NCBI GenBank assembly: GCA_937927445.1 | Contig: CALAOB010000167.1 | Span: 1-22,360 of the forward strand | DNA from: an uncultured Oribacterium sp. | Lineage (GTDB): Bacteria > Bacillota > Clostridia > Lachnospirales > Lachnospiraceae | Reading direction: 5' to 3' | Length of the DNA: 22,360 nucleotides | Shown: piece after piece, positions 15,671-22,124 of the stretch | How the letters are laid out: the number at the start of each line of letters is the position of its first letter | Position numbering within the stretch: position 1 is the first letter of the stretch | The notes under the pieces: model-generated | Told to the model about the DNA's origin: nothing | Seen by the model: only the letters and a program-made list of their open reading frames with translations | Databases searched by the model: none | Program-made: the position numbers and the translations under genes

Positions 15671-17260
15671 ATGGGAAGATTTGTGAATCCGGACAGCAGC
15701 GCGTTTCAGGTTGCGCTGAACTCCAGGATATATGTGGATAAGACAGGCTTGATCGAATATACAAACAGCGTTCTCGATACAACAAATGCTTATATCTGCA
15801 ACAGCCGACCGCGCCGGTTCGGGAAGTCCTATGCCGCGAATATGCTGGCGGCGTACTACAGTAAGGGCGCAGACGCAGAGCAGATGTTTTCGGGATTGAG
15901 GATAAGTCAGGCTCCCGATTTCAAAAAGCACCTCAATAAATATGATGTAATCCATATCGATATTCAGTGGTTCCTGGCAAACTGCGAGGATGCGAATACG
16001 GTAGTGCCATTTATCGCGAATAGCGTCCTGGATGAACTTCGTGCGCTTTATCCGGAAGTGCTGTCACAGGAGCCTGGAAGCCTGCCGGACGCGCTTTCGA
16101 GGGTGAAGGATCGCACCGGACAGAAATTTGTCGTGATCATCGATGAGTGGGATGCCATCATCCGGGATGGTGCGATCACCGAAACGGTTCAGGATGAATA
16201 TCTGAATTTTCTGAGAGGTATGTTTAAGGGCGTCGAGCCGACGAAGTACATCCAGCTGGCCTACCTGACGGGCATCCTGCCGATCAAGAAAGAGAAGGCG
16301 CAGTCCGCCGTGAATAACCTGGATGAGTTTACGATGCTGCAGGCCGACGAGCTGGCGCCATACATCGGATTCACCGAAGACGAAGTCAAGGCTCTCTGCG
16401 AACAGTATCATCGAGACTTTGATAAGGTGAAAAAGTGGTATGATGGATATCTTCTCAATGGCTATCAGGTGTATAACCCAAAGGCCGTCGTGAGCGTGAT
16501 GACCAAAGGCAAATTCCGAAGCTACTGGTCCGAAACGGGCTCATATGAAGTTGTCGTACCACTGATTTGTATGAACTACGACGGACTGAAGAATGCCATC
16601 ATCGAGATGCTTTCCGGTTCAGCGGTCAATGTTAATACCGCCACCTTCAAAAACGACCCTGCCAGAATACAGAACCGGGACGACGTGCTCACCTATCTGA
16701 TCCACCTCGGATATCTCGGATACGACGAAGAGAACGAAACCGCATTTGTCCCGAATGAAGAGATCCGACAGGAACTGATCACAGCGGTCAGAAGCAGTAA
16801 CTGGGATGAACTGATTGCATTTCAGCAGAAATCGAGAAAACTCCTGGCAGCAACACTGGCCATGGATGAAAAGCAGGTTGCAGCCGAAATCGATAAGATT
16901 CACTCGGAATATACCTCAGCCATTCGATACAATGATGAAAATTCGCTGAGCAGTACGATCGCCATCGCCTATCTGGGAGCTATGCAGTACTACTTCAAGC
17001 CGATCAGAGAATTGCCGACGGGACGTGGCTTTGCCGATTTTGTTTTCATTCCGAAACCGGAATATAAAAGCACGTATCCGGCGCTGGTTGTGGAGCTGAA
17101 GTGGAATCAGAATACGACAACCGCCTTACAGCAGATAAAAGATAAAAAGTATCCGGAGTCCATTCTGGACTACACCGGTGAAATCCTACTTGTGGGCATC
17201 AATTATGATAAAACCAGTAAGGAGCACCAATGTCGAATCGAAAAGTATAAGAAAGAGTAA
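15671..17260 (+). CDS. AAA-ATPase_like / PD-(D/E)XK nuclease fusion protein
   Basis: A 529-residue protein of the AAA-ATPase_like (PF09820) plus PD-(D/E)XK (DUF1703) type, widespread in gut Clostridia and Bacteroidetes but of unknown function. The N-terminus has YVDKTGLIEY, then the P-loop RPRRFGKS (Gly51, Lys52, Ser53). Walker B is VVIIDEWD (Asp158, Glu159), followed by the conserved AYLTGILPI and WYDGYLLNGYQVYNP. The C-terminal nuclease fold has RGFADFVF (Asp456) and LVVELKW (Glu475, Lys477), the expected D...ExK metal site. ATG 15671 is chosen over ATG 15626 because AAGGAG (15655-15660) lies between them and the family N-terminus starts there. A strong terminator follows. It may act in defence or mobile-element control, but that is a guess. 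Confidence 0.88.
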   Translation: MGRFVNPDSSAFQVALNSRIYVDKTGLIEYTNSVLDTTNAYICNSRPRRFGKSYAANMLAAYYSKGADAEQMFSGLRISQAPDFKKHLNKYDVIHIDIQWFLANCEDANTVVPFIANSVLDELRALYPEVLSQEPGSLPDALSRVKDRTGQKFVVIIDEWDAIIRDGAITETVQDEYLNFLRGMFKGVEPTKYIQLAYLTGILPIKKEKAQSAVNNLDEFTMLQADELAPYIGFTEDEVKALCEQYHRDFDKVKKWYDGYLLNGYQVYNPKAVVSVMTKGKFRSYWSETGSYEVVVPLICMNYDGLKNAIIEMLSGSAVNVNTATFKNDPARIQNRDDVLTYLIHLGYLGYDEENETAFVPNEEIRQELITAVRSSNWDELIAFQQKSRKLLAATLAMDEKQVAAEIDKIHSEYTSAIRYNDENSLSSTIAIAYLGAMQYYFKPIRELPTGRGFADFVFIPKPEYKSTYPALVVELKWNQNTTTALQQIKDKKYPESILDYTGEILLVGINYDKTSKEHQCRIEKYKKE

Positions 17261-17315
17261 AGCTTCCTGACGGGGCGTTTATCTACATCGCTCAGAAAAA
17301 ACTATTATCAATAGA

Positions 17316-17351
17316 CCAGCCGGCGGGGATTCCTGCCGGCTGGTTTGCTTT
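17316..17351 (+). terminator. Rho-independent terminator after the AAA-ATPase/nuclease gene
   Basis: The arms CCAGCCGGC (17316-17324) and GCCGGCTGG (17335-17343) pair perfectly. The stem extends inward by three more pairs, including one G-T, leaving loop GATT, and TTTGCTTT follows. It lies 56 bases after the stop codon. Confidence 0.88.
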
Positions 17352-17375
17352 CATGCCGCTCTTAAGAATTTCGTA

Positions 17376-17392
17376 ATGGGGTCAGACCCCAT
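17376..17392. repeat. Palindrome with GGGGTCAGACCCC core
   Basis: ATGGGGTC and GACCCCAT are perfect inverted arms around a central A. It lies at the left edge of the GATAAAT tandem units. It looks like a REP-type or protein-binding palindrome, but its role cannot be told from this window. Confidence 0.6.
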
Positions 17393-17393
17393 A

Positions 17394-17480
17394 AAGTTGG
17401 ATAAATACCGAAATCACGGGATAAATGTGAAAGTAAACGAGATAAATACCAACTTTTGTTGATAGTATGGGAGATAAATA
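17394..17480. repeat. Short tandem repeats with GATAAAT core
   Basis: GATAAAT starts at 17400, 17420, 17441 and 17473, at intervals of 20, 21 and 32 bases. The first two units also share the pattern of the bases between. Read on the minus strand, the near-21-base period gives a loose seven-residue peptide pattern. It resembles in style, not in sequence, the 21-base tandem at 22188-22271. Confidence 0.55.
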
Positions 17481-17487
17481 GTAAAAT
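17459..17487 (+). promoter_or_regulatory. Sigma-70-type promoter for the HTH-ATPase gene
   Basis: TTGATA (17459-17464) and TAAAAT (17482-17487) are spaced by 17 bases. The -10 box ends 47 bases before the start codon of the following gene. One GATAAAT unit sits in the spacer. Confidence 0.6.
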
Positions 17488-17534
17488 AAAGACATATTAA
17501 TACGGAATATGACCCACTTAAAAGGAGGAAGACC

Positions 17535-18971
17535 ATGAAGACAAATAAGGAAATCGCGATCGAGTGGGGGATTTCTGACCATGCAGTCAATGATCTGTGC
17601 CGAAGAGGGGAGATTCCAGGTGCTATAAAGGAAGGTAAATCCTGGCGGATTCCGGATGATGCAGTGAAGCCGGTGGATGGTAGAGTGAGCTCCGGGAATT
17701 ATATGAAACGAAAGAAAGCACCGGCACGAAAGGCGCTGCCGATCGGGATTTCGGATTATGTGCGCGCGCAGGAAGAATACTACTATGTCGACAAGACGAT
17801 GCTGATCAAGGATTTCCTGGATCGAAAGCCACTGGTGTCGCTGTTTACGCGTCCGCGCAGATTCGGTAAAACGCTGAACATGGATATGCTCCGCGTCTTT
17901 TTCGAAATCTCCGACGAGGATACCAGCCGATATTTCATGGATAAGAAAATCTGGAAGTGCGGAGAGGCGTATCATCAATATCAGGGAAAGTACCCGGTCA
18001 TTTTTCTGACCTTTAAGGATGTCAAATTCGACACATGGGCTGCCACCGTGCGGAAAATCCAGCGCTTATTACAGGATGAGTATGGCAGACATCTGGAGGT
18101 ATTGACCGACGACGCCATCGCGGACTACGACAAGGATTTCTTCCGCCAGATCTTAAGTGGAAACGCGGATGAAGTAGACCTCGCGGCCTCGCTGGAGCAG
18201 CTCTCGAAGATGCTGACCGTACATTACCATCAGGCACCGATCATCATCATCGATGAATATGATACGCCGATCCAGGAGGGGTATTCGAAGAATTTCTATG
18301 AGGAAATCATCGGATTCATGCGGAATTTCTTCTCGGGTGCCTTCAAGGATAACCGGAATCTGTCCTACGGCTTCCTGACCGGCATCCTTCGTATTGCGCA
18401 GGAAAGTATCTTCAGCGGTCTGAATAATCTGTCCGTAAACACGGTTCTGGACAATGCTTACGACCAGTATTTCGGCTTTACCGCGGAAGAGGTACGCGAG
18501 ATGCTACGTTATTACGGTGTCCTGGACAAAGAACAGGAATTAAGAGAGTGGTACGATGGATACCTGTTCGGCACCAGAGATATCTATAATCCATGGTCTG
18601 TCGTTAACTATGTCGCCAATGGGTGCATGCCGCAGGCCTACTGGGCGAATACAGGCCGAAACGAAATCCTGGAAGATGTTCTGAATGCTGCGACCGATGA
18701 TATCACAGAGAAGCTGTACCTGCTGCTGCAGGGGAAGCCTGCAATCGCAAGAATCGATCAGAATGTCATCTACAGATCCCTGACGCAGCATCCGGAAAAT
18801 GTTTACAGCCTGCTGCTGGTCGCCGGCTATTTAAAAGCCTCCAGCAGGAAATTGCAGGCTGACGGCTCGTACCTGTGTGAAGTCCTGATCCCGAACAAAG
18901 AAATCGCCGCGGTATATTCCTCTGAGATACTGTCGCAGGTAAGCGTTGAAACGGATCAAGACGAAGCATAA
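17535..18971 (+). CDS. HTH-fused AAA-ATPase_like protein lacking the C-terminal nuclease domain
   Basis: A 478-residue protein. Residues 1-50 form an excisionase/MerR-like helix-turn-helix (IAIEWGISDHAVNDLCRRGE, then SWRIPDDAV). After a basic linker comes the AAA-ATPase_like domain: FYVDKT-type motif YYYVDKTMLIKDF, P-loop RPRRFGKT (Gly111, Lys112, Thr113), Walker B IIIIDEYDTP (Asp240, Glu241), YGFLTGILRIAQES and WYDGYLFG. It ends soon after the conserved LIPNKEIAAVYSSEI, just where relatives continue for about 100 residues into a PD-(D/E)XK nuclease. No D...ExK residues are present, so it is probably C-terminally truncated. AGGAGG (17523-17528) precedes the ATG. Repeat A copy 2 begins 44 bases after the stop. 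It is only distantly similar to the ATPase at 15671. Confidence 0.87.
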   Translation: MKTNKEIAIEWGISDHAVNDLCRRGEIPGAIKEGKSWRIPDDAVKPVDGRVSSGNYMKRKKAPARKALPIGISDYVRAQEEYYYVDKTMLIKDFLDRKPLVSLFTRPRRFGKTLNMDMLRVFFEISDEDTSRYFMDKKIWKCGEAYHQYQGKYPVIFLTFKDVKFDTWAATVRKIQRLLQDEYGRHLEVLTDDAIADYDKDFFRQILSGNADEVDLAASLEQLSKMLTVHYHQAPIIIIDEYDTPIQEGYSKNFYEEIIGFMRNFFSGAFKDNRNLSYGFLTGILRIAQESIFSGLNNLSVNTVLDNAYDQYFGFTAEEVREMLRYYGVLDKEQELREWYDGYLFGTRDIYNPWSVVNYVANGCMPQAYWANTGRNEILEDVLNAATDDITEKLYLLLQGKPAIARIDQNVIYRSLTQHPENVYSLLLVAGYLKASSRKLQADGSYLCEVLIPNKEIAAVYSSEILSQVSVETDQDEA

Positions 18972-19015
18972 CGAGGAAGAGCTGCAGAAATGTAGAGTCA
19001 GCCGCACGCATAAAA

Positions 19016-19075
19016 AGAAGAGGGGTGTCCTGTGACACCCCTCCGTCTGTGCTTGAAACCGAACCTCCGCACGCA
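19016..19075 (+). repeat. Repeat A, copy 2
   Basis: Identical to 15308-15367 over 60 bases. The 9-mer CCGCACGCA occurs just before it (19002-19010) and again as its last nine bases (19067-19075), so the block is bracketed by a direct repeat. Confidence 0.95.
19020..19043 (-). terminator. Hairpin in repeat A copy 2, with a T-run on the minus strand
   Basis: The same 10-base-pair stem as at 15312-15335. Read on the minus strand it is followed by TTCTTTTTATG, giving a proper rho-independent terminator for transcripts arriving from the minus-strand genes at right. Because the HTH-ATPase gene ends 48 bases to the left, it may serve both strands. Confidence 0.65.
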
Positions 19076-19281
19076 GTTTCCTGCAGGTTTTCTACGAGAC
19101 AGCGTTTACAAAATGTAAACAGATATGGTTCCCAGACCTGAATATTTAGAAACATTTCACCTTCACAGATAAGAAGTAACCGATAACCGATAAGCATTTA
19201 CGATAAACCTTAACCGAAGCCATGCACAAGCATGAATAGTAAAGTCTCGTACGGTATTTGATTGTCAATGTTTACGCCGGG

Positions 19282-19319
19282 ACGCAGTCACGAGGCTGCG
19301 CGTATTGGCAACGGGCAGG
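19282..19319 (+). repeat. Repeat C, copy 2
   Basis: Aligns to 15363-15400 over 38 bases with 8 transitions. It ends in GGCAACGGGCAGG, whose near-copy GGCAGCGGACAGG begins repeat B copy 2 at 19882, so the small gene between is bracketed by a 13-base direct repeat. Confidence 0.75.
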
Positions 19320-19324
19320 ATGCA

Positions 19325-19837
19325 TCAGATGTCGACGTCGAAGAGTACCGTCTGGTTGTACCGGTCGAGGGCGAGCTGCATCTCCATGACCATCTTCGAG
19401 ATCTTCTCGTAGTCCTGCTTCACCTGCGCGAGATCGTAGTTTACGTACTTGTACTCCGGTGCGGCATTTCGACCGGCATAGCCGGTGAGCTGTCGTGTCT
19501 TCGGAAGCTCCTTCCGCATCATGTCCAGTATGAAGCGGCGCTTATTGAGCTGCGACATCCGGATCAGGATGGTGTCGACGCTCATCTCCGTATCGCCGAC
19601 CATGATCTTCGCGGTGGCGTTCGTGAGATTCAGCGCGTGCTTTATGGTGGCAATCTTCTCGTCGAGTGCCGCGATGGTCGCGGAAACCTCCGCGTAGTCG
19701 TACTCCGGAATCACCGGCTCCTCGTTCGTCGCCGCCACATAGGTCTTCGAATTCGCTTCCTTATCGAGCCAGTAGGACTTCTCATCCTCCAGACTTCTCA
19801 GCATCTTATTCGCGATTGCGGATGTCATTTTCTGCAT
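19325..19837 (-). CDS. Small DIP1984-like protein of unknown function
   Basis: A 170-residue, highly helical protein. It has a first helix with SAIANKMLRSLEDEKSYW, a middle segment ALNLTNATAKIMVGDTEMS, then a helix with ILIRMSQLNKRRFILDMM, and a last helix ending LALDRYNQTVLFDVDI. This layout recalls the DIP1984/septicolysin-like family, but that name is tentative and the function is unknown. The start at 19837 is chosen because GGAGGG (19843-19848 on the other strand) sits 5 bases upstream; the longer frame to 19903 runs into repeat B. It lies on the minus strand downstream of the DUF4143 ATPase gene but has its own promoter. The gene and its -10 box sit inside an insert bracketed by 13-base direct repeats. 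Confidence 0.82.
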   Translation of the reverse strand: MQKMTSAIANKMLRSLEDEKSYWLDKEANSKTYVAATNEEPVIPEYDYAEVSATIAALDEKIATIKHALNLTNATAKIMVGDTEMSVDTILIRMSQLNKRRFILDMMRKELPKTRQLTGYAGRNAAPEYKYVNYDLAQVKQDYEKISKMVMEMQLALDRYNQTVLFDVDI

Positions 19838-19874
19838 GTCGATCCCTCCATTTCCTTCGCTTGATTCTGTAATC

Positions 19875-19903
19875 ATTATAAGGCAGCGGACAGGGTTTGT
19901 CAT
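19875..19903 (-). promoter_or_regulatory. Promoter of the DIP1984-like gene
   Basis: On the minus strand ATGACA (19898-19903) and a perfect TATAAT (19875-19880) are spaced by 17 bases, 38 bases before the start codon. The -35 box lies inside repeat B, while the -10 box lies in the inserted segment. Repeat B copy 1 has the same -35 box but no -10 box at that distance. Confidence 0.7.
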
Positions 19904-19964
19904 TCGACTGCTGGTTTAAGCATCAGCGTTTTGCGTGATGCTCCTGCTACTACATAATTGTCAG
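19882..19964 (+). repeat. Repeat B, copy 2
   Basis: Matches 15388-15470 at 79 of 83 positions. Its right 15 bases are the last codons and stop of the minus-strand DUF4143 ATPase gene, and its left part holds the -35 box of the DIP1984-like gene. Confidence 0.9.
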
Positions 19965-21269
19965 CAGGAATGCCATATAAAGTGGCAATGTAAGAATCTG
20001 CTCGGTACGCCCGACGTTGTAGTCCCCCAACTTAATTGCATGGTAGACGTGATACTTTTCCGGATGGCGTAAAATGGTTTTTGTGCTTTTCGTATTACCG
20101 GTTGCTGCCTTGACTTCGACCAGAGTGCATTCCCCCTGGTATCGAATCACGAAATCGACCTCCAGCCCAGTGTCCTTATGGAAATAATATAAGCTGCGTC
20201 CCATTTTTCCGAAAATGTCTGCAACCAGGTTCTCGAAGATCGCCCCTTTGTAGCCATGGAGATTTCCGTTCAAAATATCAAACTGTGTGCCGTCCTCCAA
20301 CATGCTGACAAATAAGCCACAGTCACGCATATACACCTTAAATACGTCTTCTTCAGCATTCCCATCCAAAGGCAGTTCCGTAATGGACAGATTGTAAGCG
20401 CGAACAATGATTCCGGCATCTTCAATCCATTGCAGGCTTCCAGCATATTTTGATGAGGTGGATCCTTTTTTCACAACGGAATACTGAAATTTCTTGTTTT
20501 CCTTACTGAGCTGTTTTGGAATGGACTGAAAGCATTCCCTGATCTTTGATTTATCTTTCCTTTCTGCGTACTTTACCATATCATCTTCATAAGAACGGAC
20601 GATGTCGCGTTGAATCTGCAGTACTGCATCCATTTGTTTTGTATCCACAAAAGTCTGTACTGCATCCGGCATACCGCCAACAACCGCATATTGCAAAAGC
20701 AACTGCTTCATACGGTTATGCAGGGCTTCCGGTACCGGTATTTCTTTCTGCAGGCAGTGTCGCAGCATATCGATTACAGGGGCAGCAACGCCATTGGCCC
20801 ACAAAAATTCCTCAAAATCCAGAGGATACATATCAATGACGGTTTCGGAACCGACCGGAATAGATTTCGGTTCTTTTCCATACCCCTTTACACCCAATAA
20901 GGAACCCGTTCCGATGACATCATAACGTCCGTCTATCCGGAAGAATTTAAGCGCAGTTCGAGCTTCCGGGCACTCCTGGATCTCGTCCAGAATCAGCACC
21001 GTATGGCCACTTTCAAACACCGCTTCACTGCCTAACAGCGCGGACAACATCATCACAATCGTATCCACTTCCAGGGAACCGGAAAAGACGGAAGCATAGT
21101 CCGGATTTTCAAAAAAGTTCAGGTATACGACATGTTTATAATTTTTCTTTGCAAAATCAAGGACAGAAAATGTTTTCCCACATTGCCGGCAGCCCTTAAT
21201 AATTAATGGTTTATGATTTTCCGTGTTTTTCCAGTCCGTCAGTTTTTGCTCCATTTTCCGCTTTAACAT
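19950..21269 (-). CDS. AAA family ATPase with DUF4143 C-terminal domain
   Basis: A 439-residue ATPase of the AAA_14/DUF4143 family, common in clusters of accessory genes and of unknown function. The P-loop is GCRQCGKT (residues 26-33), Walker B is VLILDEIQE (Asp95, Glu96), followed by the sensor-like IGTGSLLGV and the family segment YPLDFEEFLWA. The DUF4143 part has QYAVVGGMPDAVQ and ends with a nuclease-like VDFVIRYQGECTLVEVKAA near residues 375-400. Family length is normal, so it looks intact. GGAGG (21280-21284 on the other strand) precedes the ATG by about 10 bases. Codon use is more AT-rich than in the cobalamin genes, consistent with transfer. Its last five codons lie inside repeat B. 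Confidence 0.9.
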   Translation of the reverse strand: MLKRKMEQKLTDWKNTENHKPLIIKGCRQCGKTFSVLDFAKKNYKHVVYLNFFENPDYASVFSGSLEVDTIVMMLSALLGSEAVFESGHTVLILDEIQECPEARTALKFFRIDGRYDVIGTGSLLGVKGYGKEPKSIPVGSETVIDMYPLDFEEFLWANGVAAPVIDMLRHCLQKEIPVPEALHNRMKQLLLQYAVVGGMPDAVQTFVDTKQMDAVLQIQRDIVRSYEDDMVKYAERKDKSKIRECFQSIPKQLSKENKKFQYSVVKKGSTSSKYAGSLQWIEDAGIIVRAYNLSITELPLDGNAEEDVFKVYMRDCGLFVSMLEDGTQFDILNGNLHGYKGAIFENLVADIFGKMGRSLYYFHKDTGLEVDFVIRYQGECTLVEVKAATGNTKSTKTILRHPEKYHVYHAIKLGDYNVGRTEQILTLPLYMAFLLTIM

Positions 21270-21295
21270 AATGACTTCACCTCCGTGTTAATTAT

Positions 21296-21324
21296 ATTAT
21301 AAGTTGAATGTGCAACTTTTCCAA
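21296..21324 (-). promoter_or_regulatory. Promoter of the DUF4143 ATPase gene
   Basis: On the minus strand TTGGAA (21319-21324) and a perfect TATAAT (21296-21301) are spaced by 17 bases, 26 bases before the start codon. The -35 box lies inside repeat E copy 2. Confidence 0.55.
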
Positions 21325-21408
21325 TGGAGTTTGATGTAAAAGTATAAACTTTTTCAAGGGACTTTTTGCGTGAAGTGGTATTTTATCCAAACGACTATTA
21401 GATATAAA
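21304..21408 (+). repeat. Repeat E, copy 2: three tandem units of about 33 bases
   Basis: Aligns with 12183-12286 in the same order of units (about 21306-21338, 21339-21371, 21372-21405), with shared cores such as TATAAACTTTTTCAA and CAAACGAC. Read in the frame used by cobC, both copies give a short peptide like ATFSMEF or ATFPMEF and a stop codon at the same place. It lies between two divergent genes. Confidence 0.8.
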
Positions 21409-22022
21409 TGTCAGTTTCCTGTAAAGAAATTATCAGAAACCCAGCCGGAATGAAAGAGGCGGTGAAAGATCGCTCTGCGTTCCGTTTTGTGTGTCCGGAC
21501 TGTGGCGCGGAGACCTATGTCGATTATGATTTACTGTATCATCAGATGGAAGACCGGATTATGATCCACTATGCCCGTCTGGACGAGAGTGCGGCGGAAA
21601 TCTACCAGATGCTTACGAAGGATGACCCTGAGGATATGGTGCAGGACATGCTTCGGAATCACTATCTGATCCGAATCGTCCGCTCTCAGAATCAGCTTCG
21701 TGAGAAGATTGCAATCTTCGATGCGGGGCTGGATGACCGGATCATCGAGATATACAAGATCTTTATCCTCCACACCGTCCAGGAGAAGGATCCGGATAGC
21801 AAGGATATCGAAATACTGTATTACAAAGAACCTACAGAAGGACAAGACTTCATCCAGATCATAGCGGACGGCAAAACATACGGCGTCGTAGAACTGAGGA
21901 AAAGCACCTATGACGAGCTCTATGAAGAGTATAGAGACAGGTTGCCGGATATCCGAAAGGACGGGCCATGCATCGACCGTTCGTGGGCGCTGGAAAAGAT
22001 GAAAGCCTGGACCAGGGCATAG
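21408..22022 (+). CDS. CpXC-domain protein, N-terminus apparently lost
   Basis: A 204-residue protein resembling CpXC proteins, which use two Cys-x-x-Cys pairs to bind zinc and whose role is unknown. The second pair is present in FVCPDCGAETYVDY, followed by LYHQMEDRIMIHYA and a helical C-terminal part (LIRIVRSQNQLREKIAIF, then LDDRIIEIYK). The first CPxC pair and the segment around it, which relatives carry before the equivalent of GMKEAVKDRSAF, are missing; only SCKEIIRNPA remains. The ATG at 21408 falls on the last base of repeat E copy 2 and no Shine-Dalgarno precedes it. The gene is therefore probably 5'-truncated and may be a pseudogene or poorly expressed. A CCAGGGCA/TGCCCTGG hairpin spans the stop codon. 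Confidence 0.72.
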   Translation: MSVSCKEIIRNPAGMKEAVKDRSAFRFVCPDCGAETYVDYDLLYHQMEDRIMIHYARLDESAAEIYQMLTKDDPEDMVQDMLRNHYLIRIVRSQNQLREKIAIFDAGLDDRIIEIYKIFILHTVQEKDPDSKDIEILYYKEPTEGQDFIQIIADGKTYGVVELRKSTYDELYEEYRDRLPDIRKDGPCIDRSWALEKMKAWTRA

Positions 22023-22037
22023 GGATCGGTGCCCTGG
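22012..22037 (+). other. Hairpin spanning the CpXC gene stop
   Basis: CCAGGGCA (22012-22019) and TGCCCTGG (22030-22037) form an 8-base-pair stem with a 10-base loop around the TAG stop. No T-run follows, so it is not a convincing terminator. Confidence 0.4.
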
Positions 22038-22124
22038 AGCTGCAGAGGCATCCACCTTCGTCCTGTCTTATGCGACCTGAGCTCCGTGTCTCCGCGATTC
22101 GGCCCTGCTATGCTCCGCGCCCAC

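Larger units (their letters stand above)
17261..17534 (+). other. Intergenic region with terminator, palindrome and short tandem repeats
   Basis: A 274-base gap that holds a rho-independent terminator, a 17-base perfect palindrome, a run of GATAAAT-containing units, a promoter and the AGGAGG ribosome site of the next gene. I see no gene in it. Confidence 0.7.
18972..19324. other. Non-coding region with repeats A and C and a short unique insert
   Basis: A 353-base gap between convergent genes. It holds repeat A copy 2 (19016-19075), an insert of about 206 bases (19076-19281) with a GTTTACA/TGTAAAC inverted repeat at 19104-19120 and the small tandem AACCGATAACCGAT near 19177-19190, then repeat C copy 2. 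No supported gene was found. Confidence 0.65.

Noticed and set aside
17394..17480. Possible CRISPR array from the regular GATAAAT units
   Set aside because: The units are too short and diverged, spacers are about 13 bases, and no cas gene is present.
19262..19864. A 200-residue plus-strand frame opposite the DIP1984-like gene
   Set aside because: The minus-strand gene has a strong promoter, a GGAGGG site and a normal helical composition; the plus frame is a Leu/Arg/His-rich shadow.
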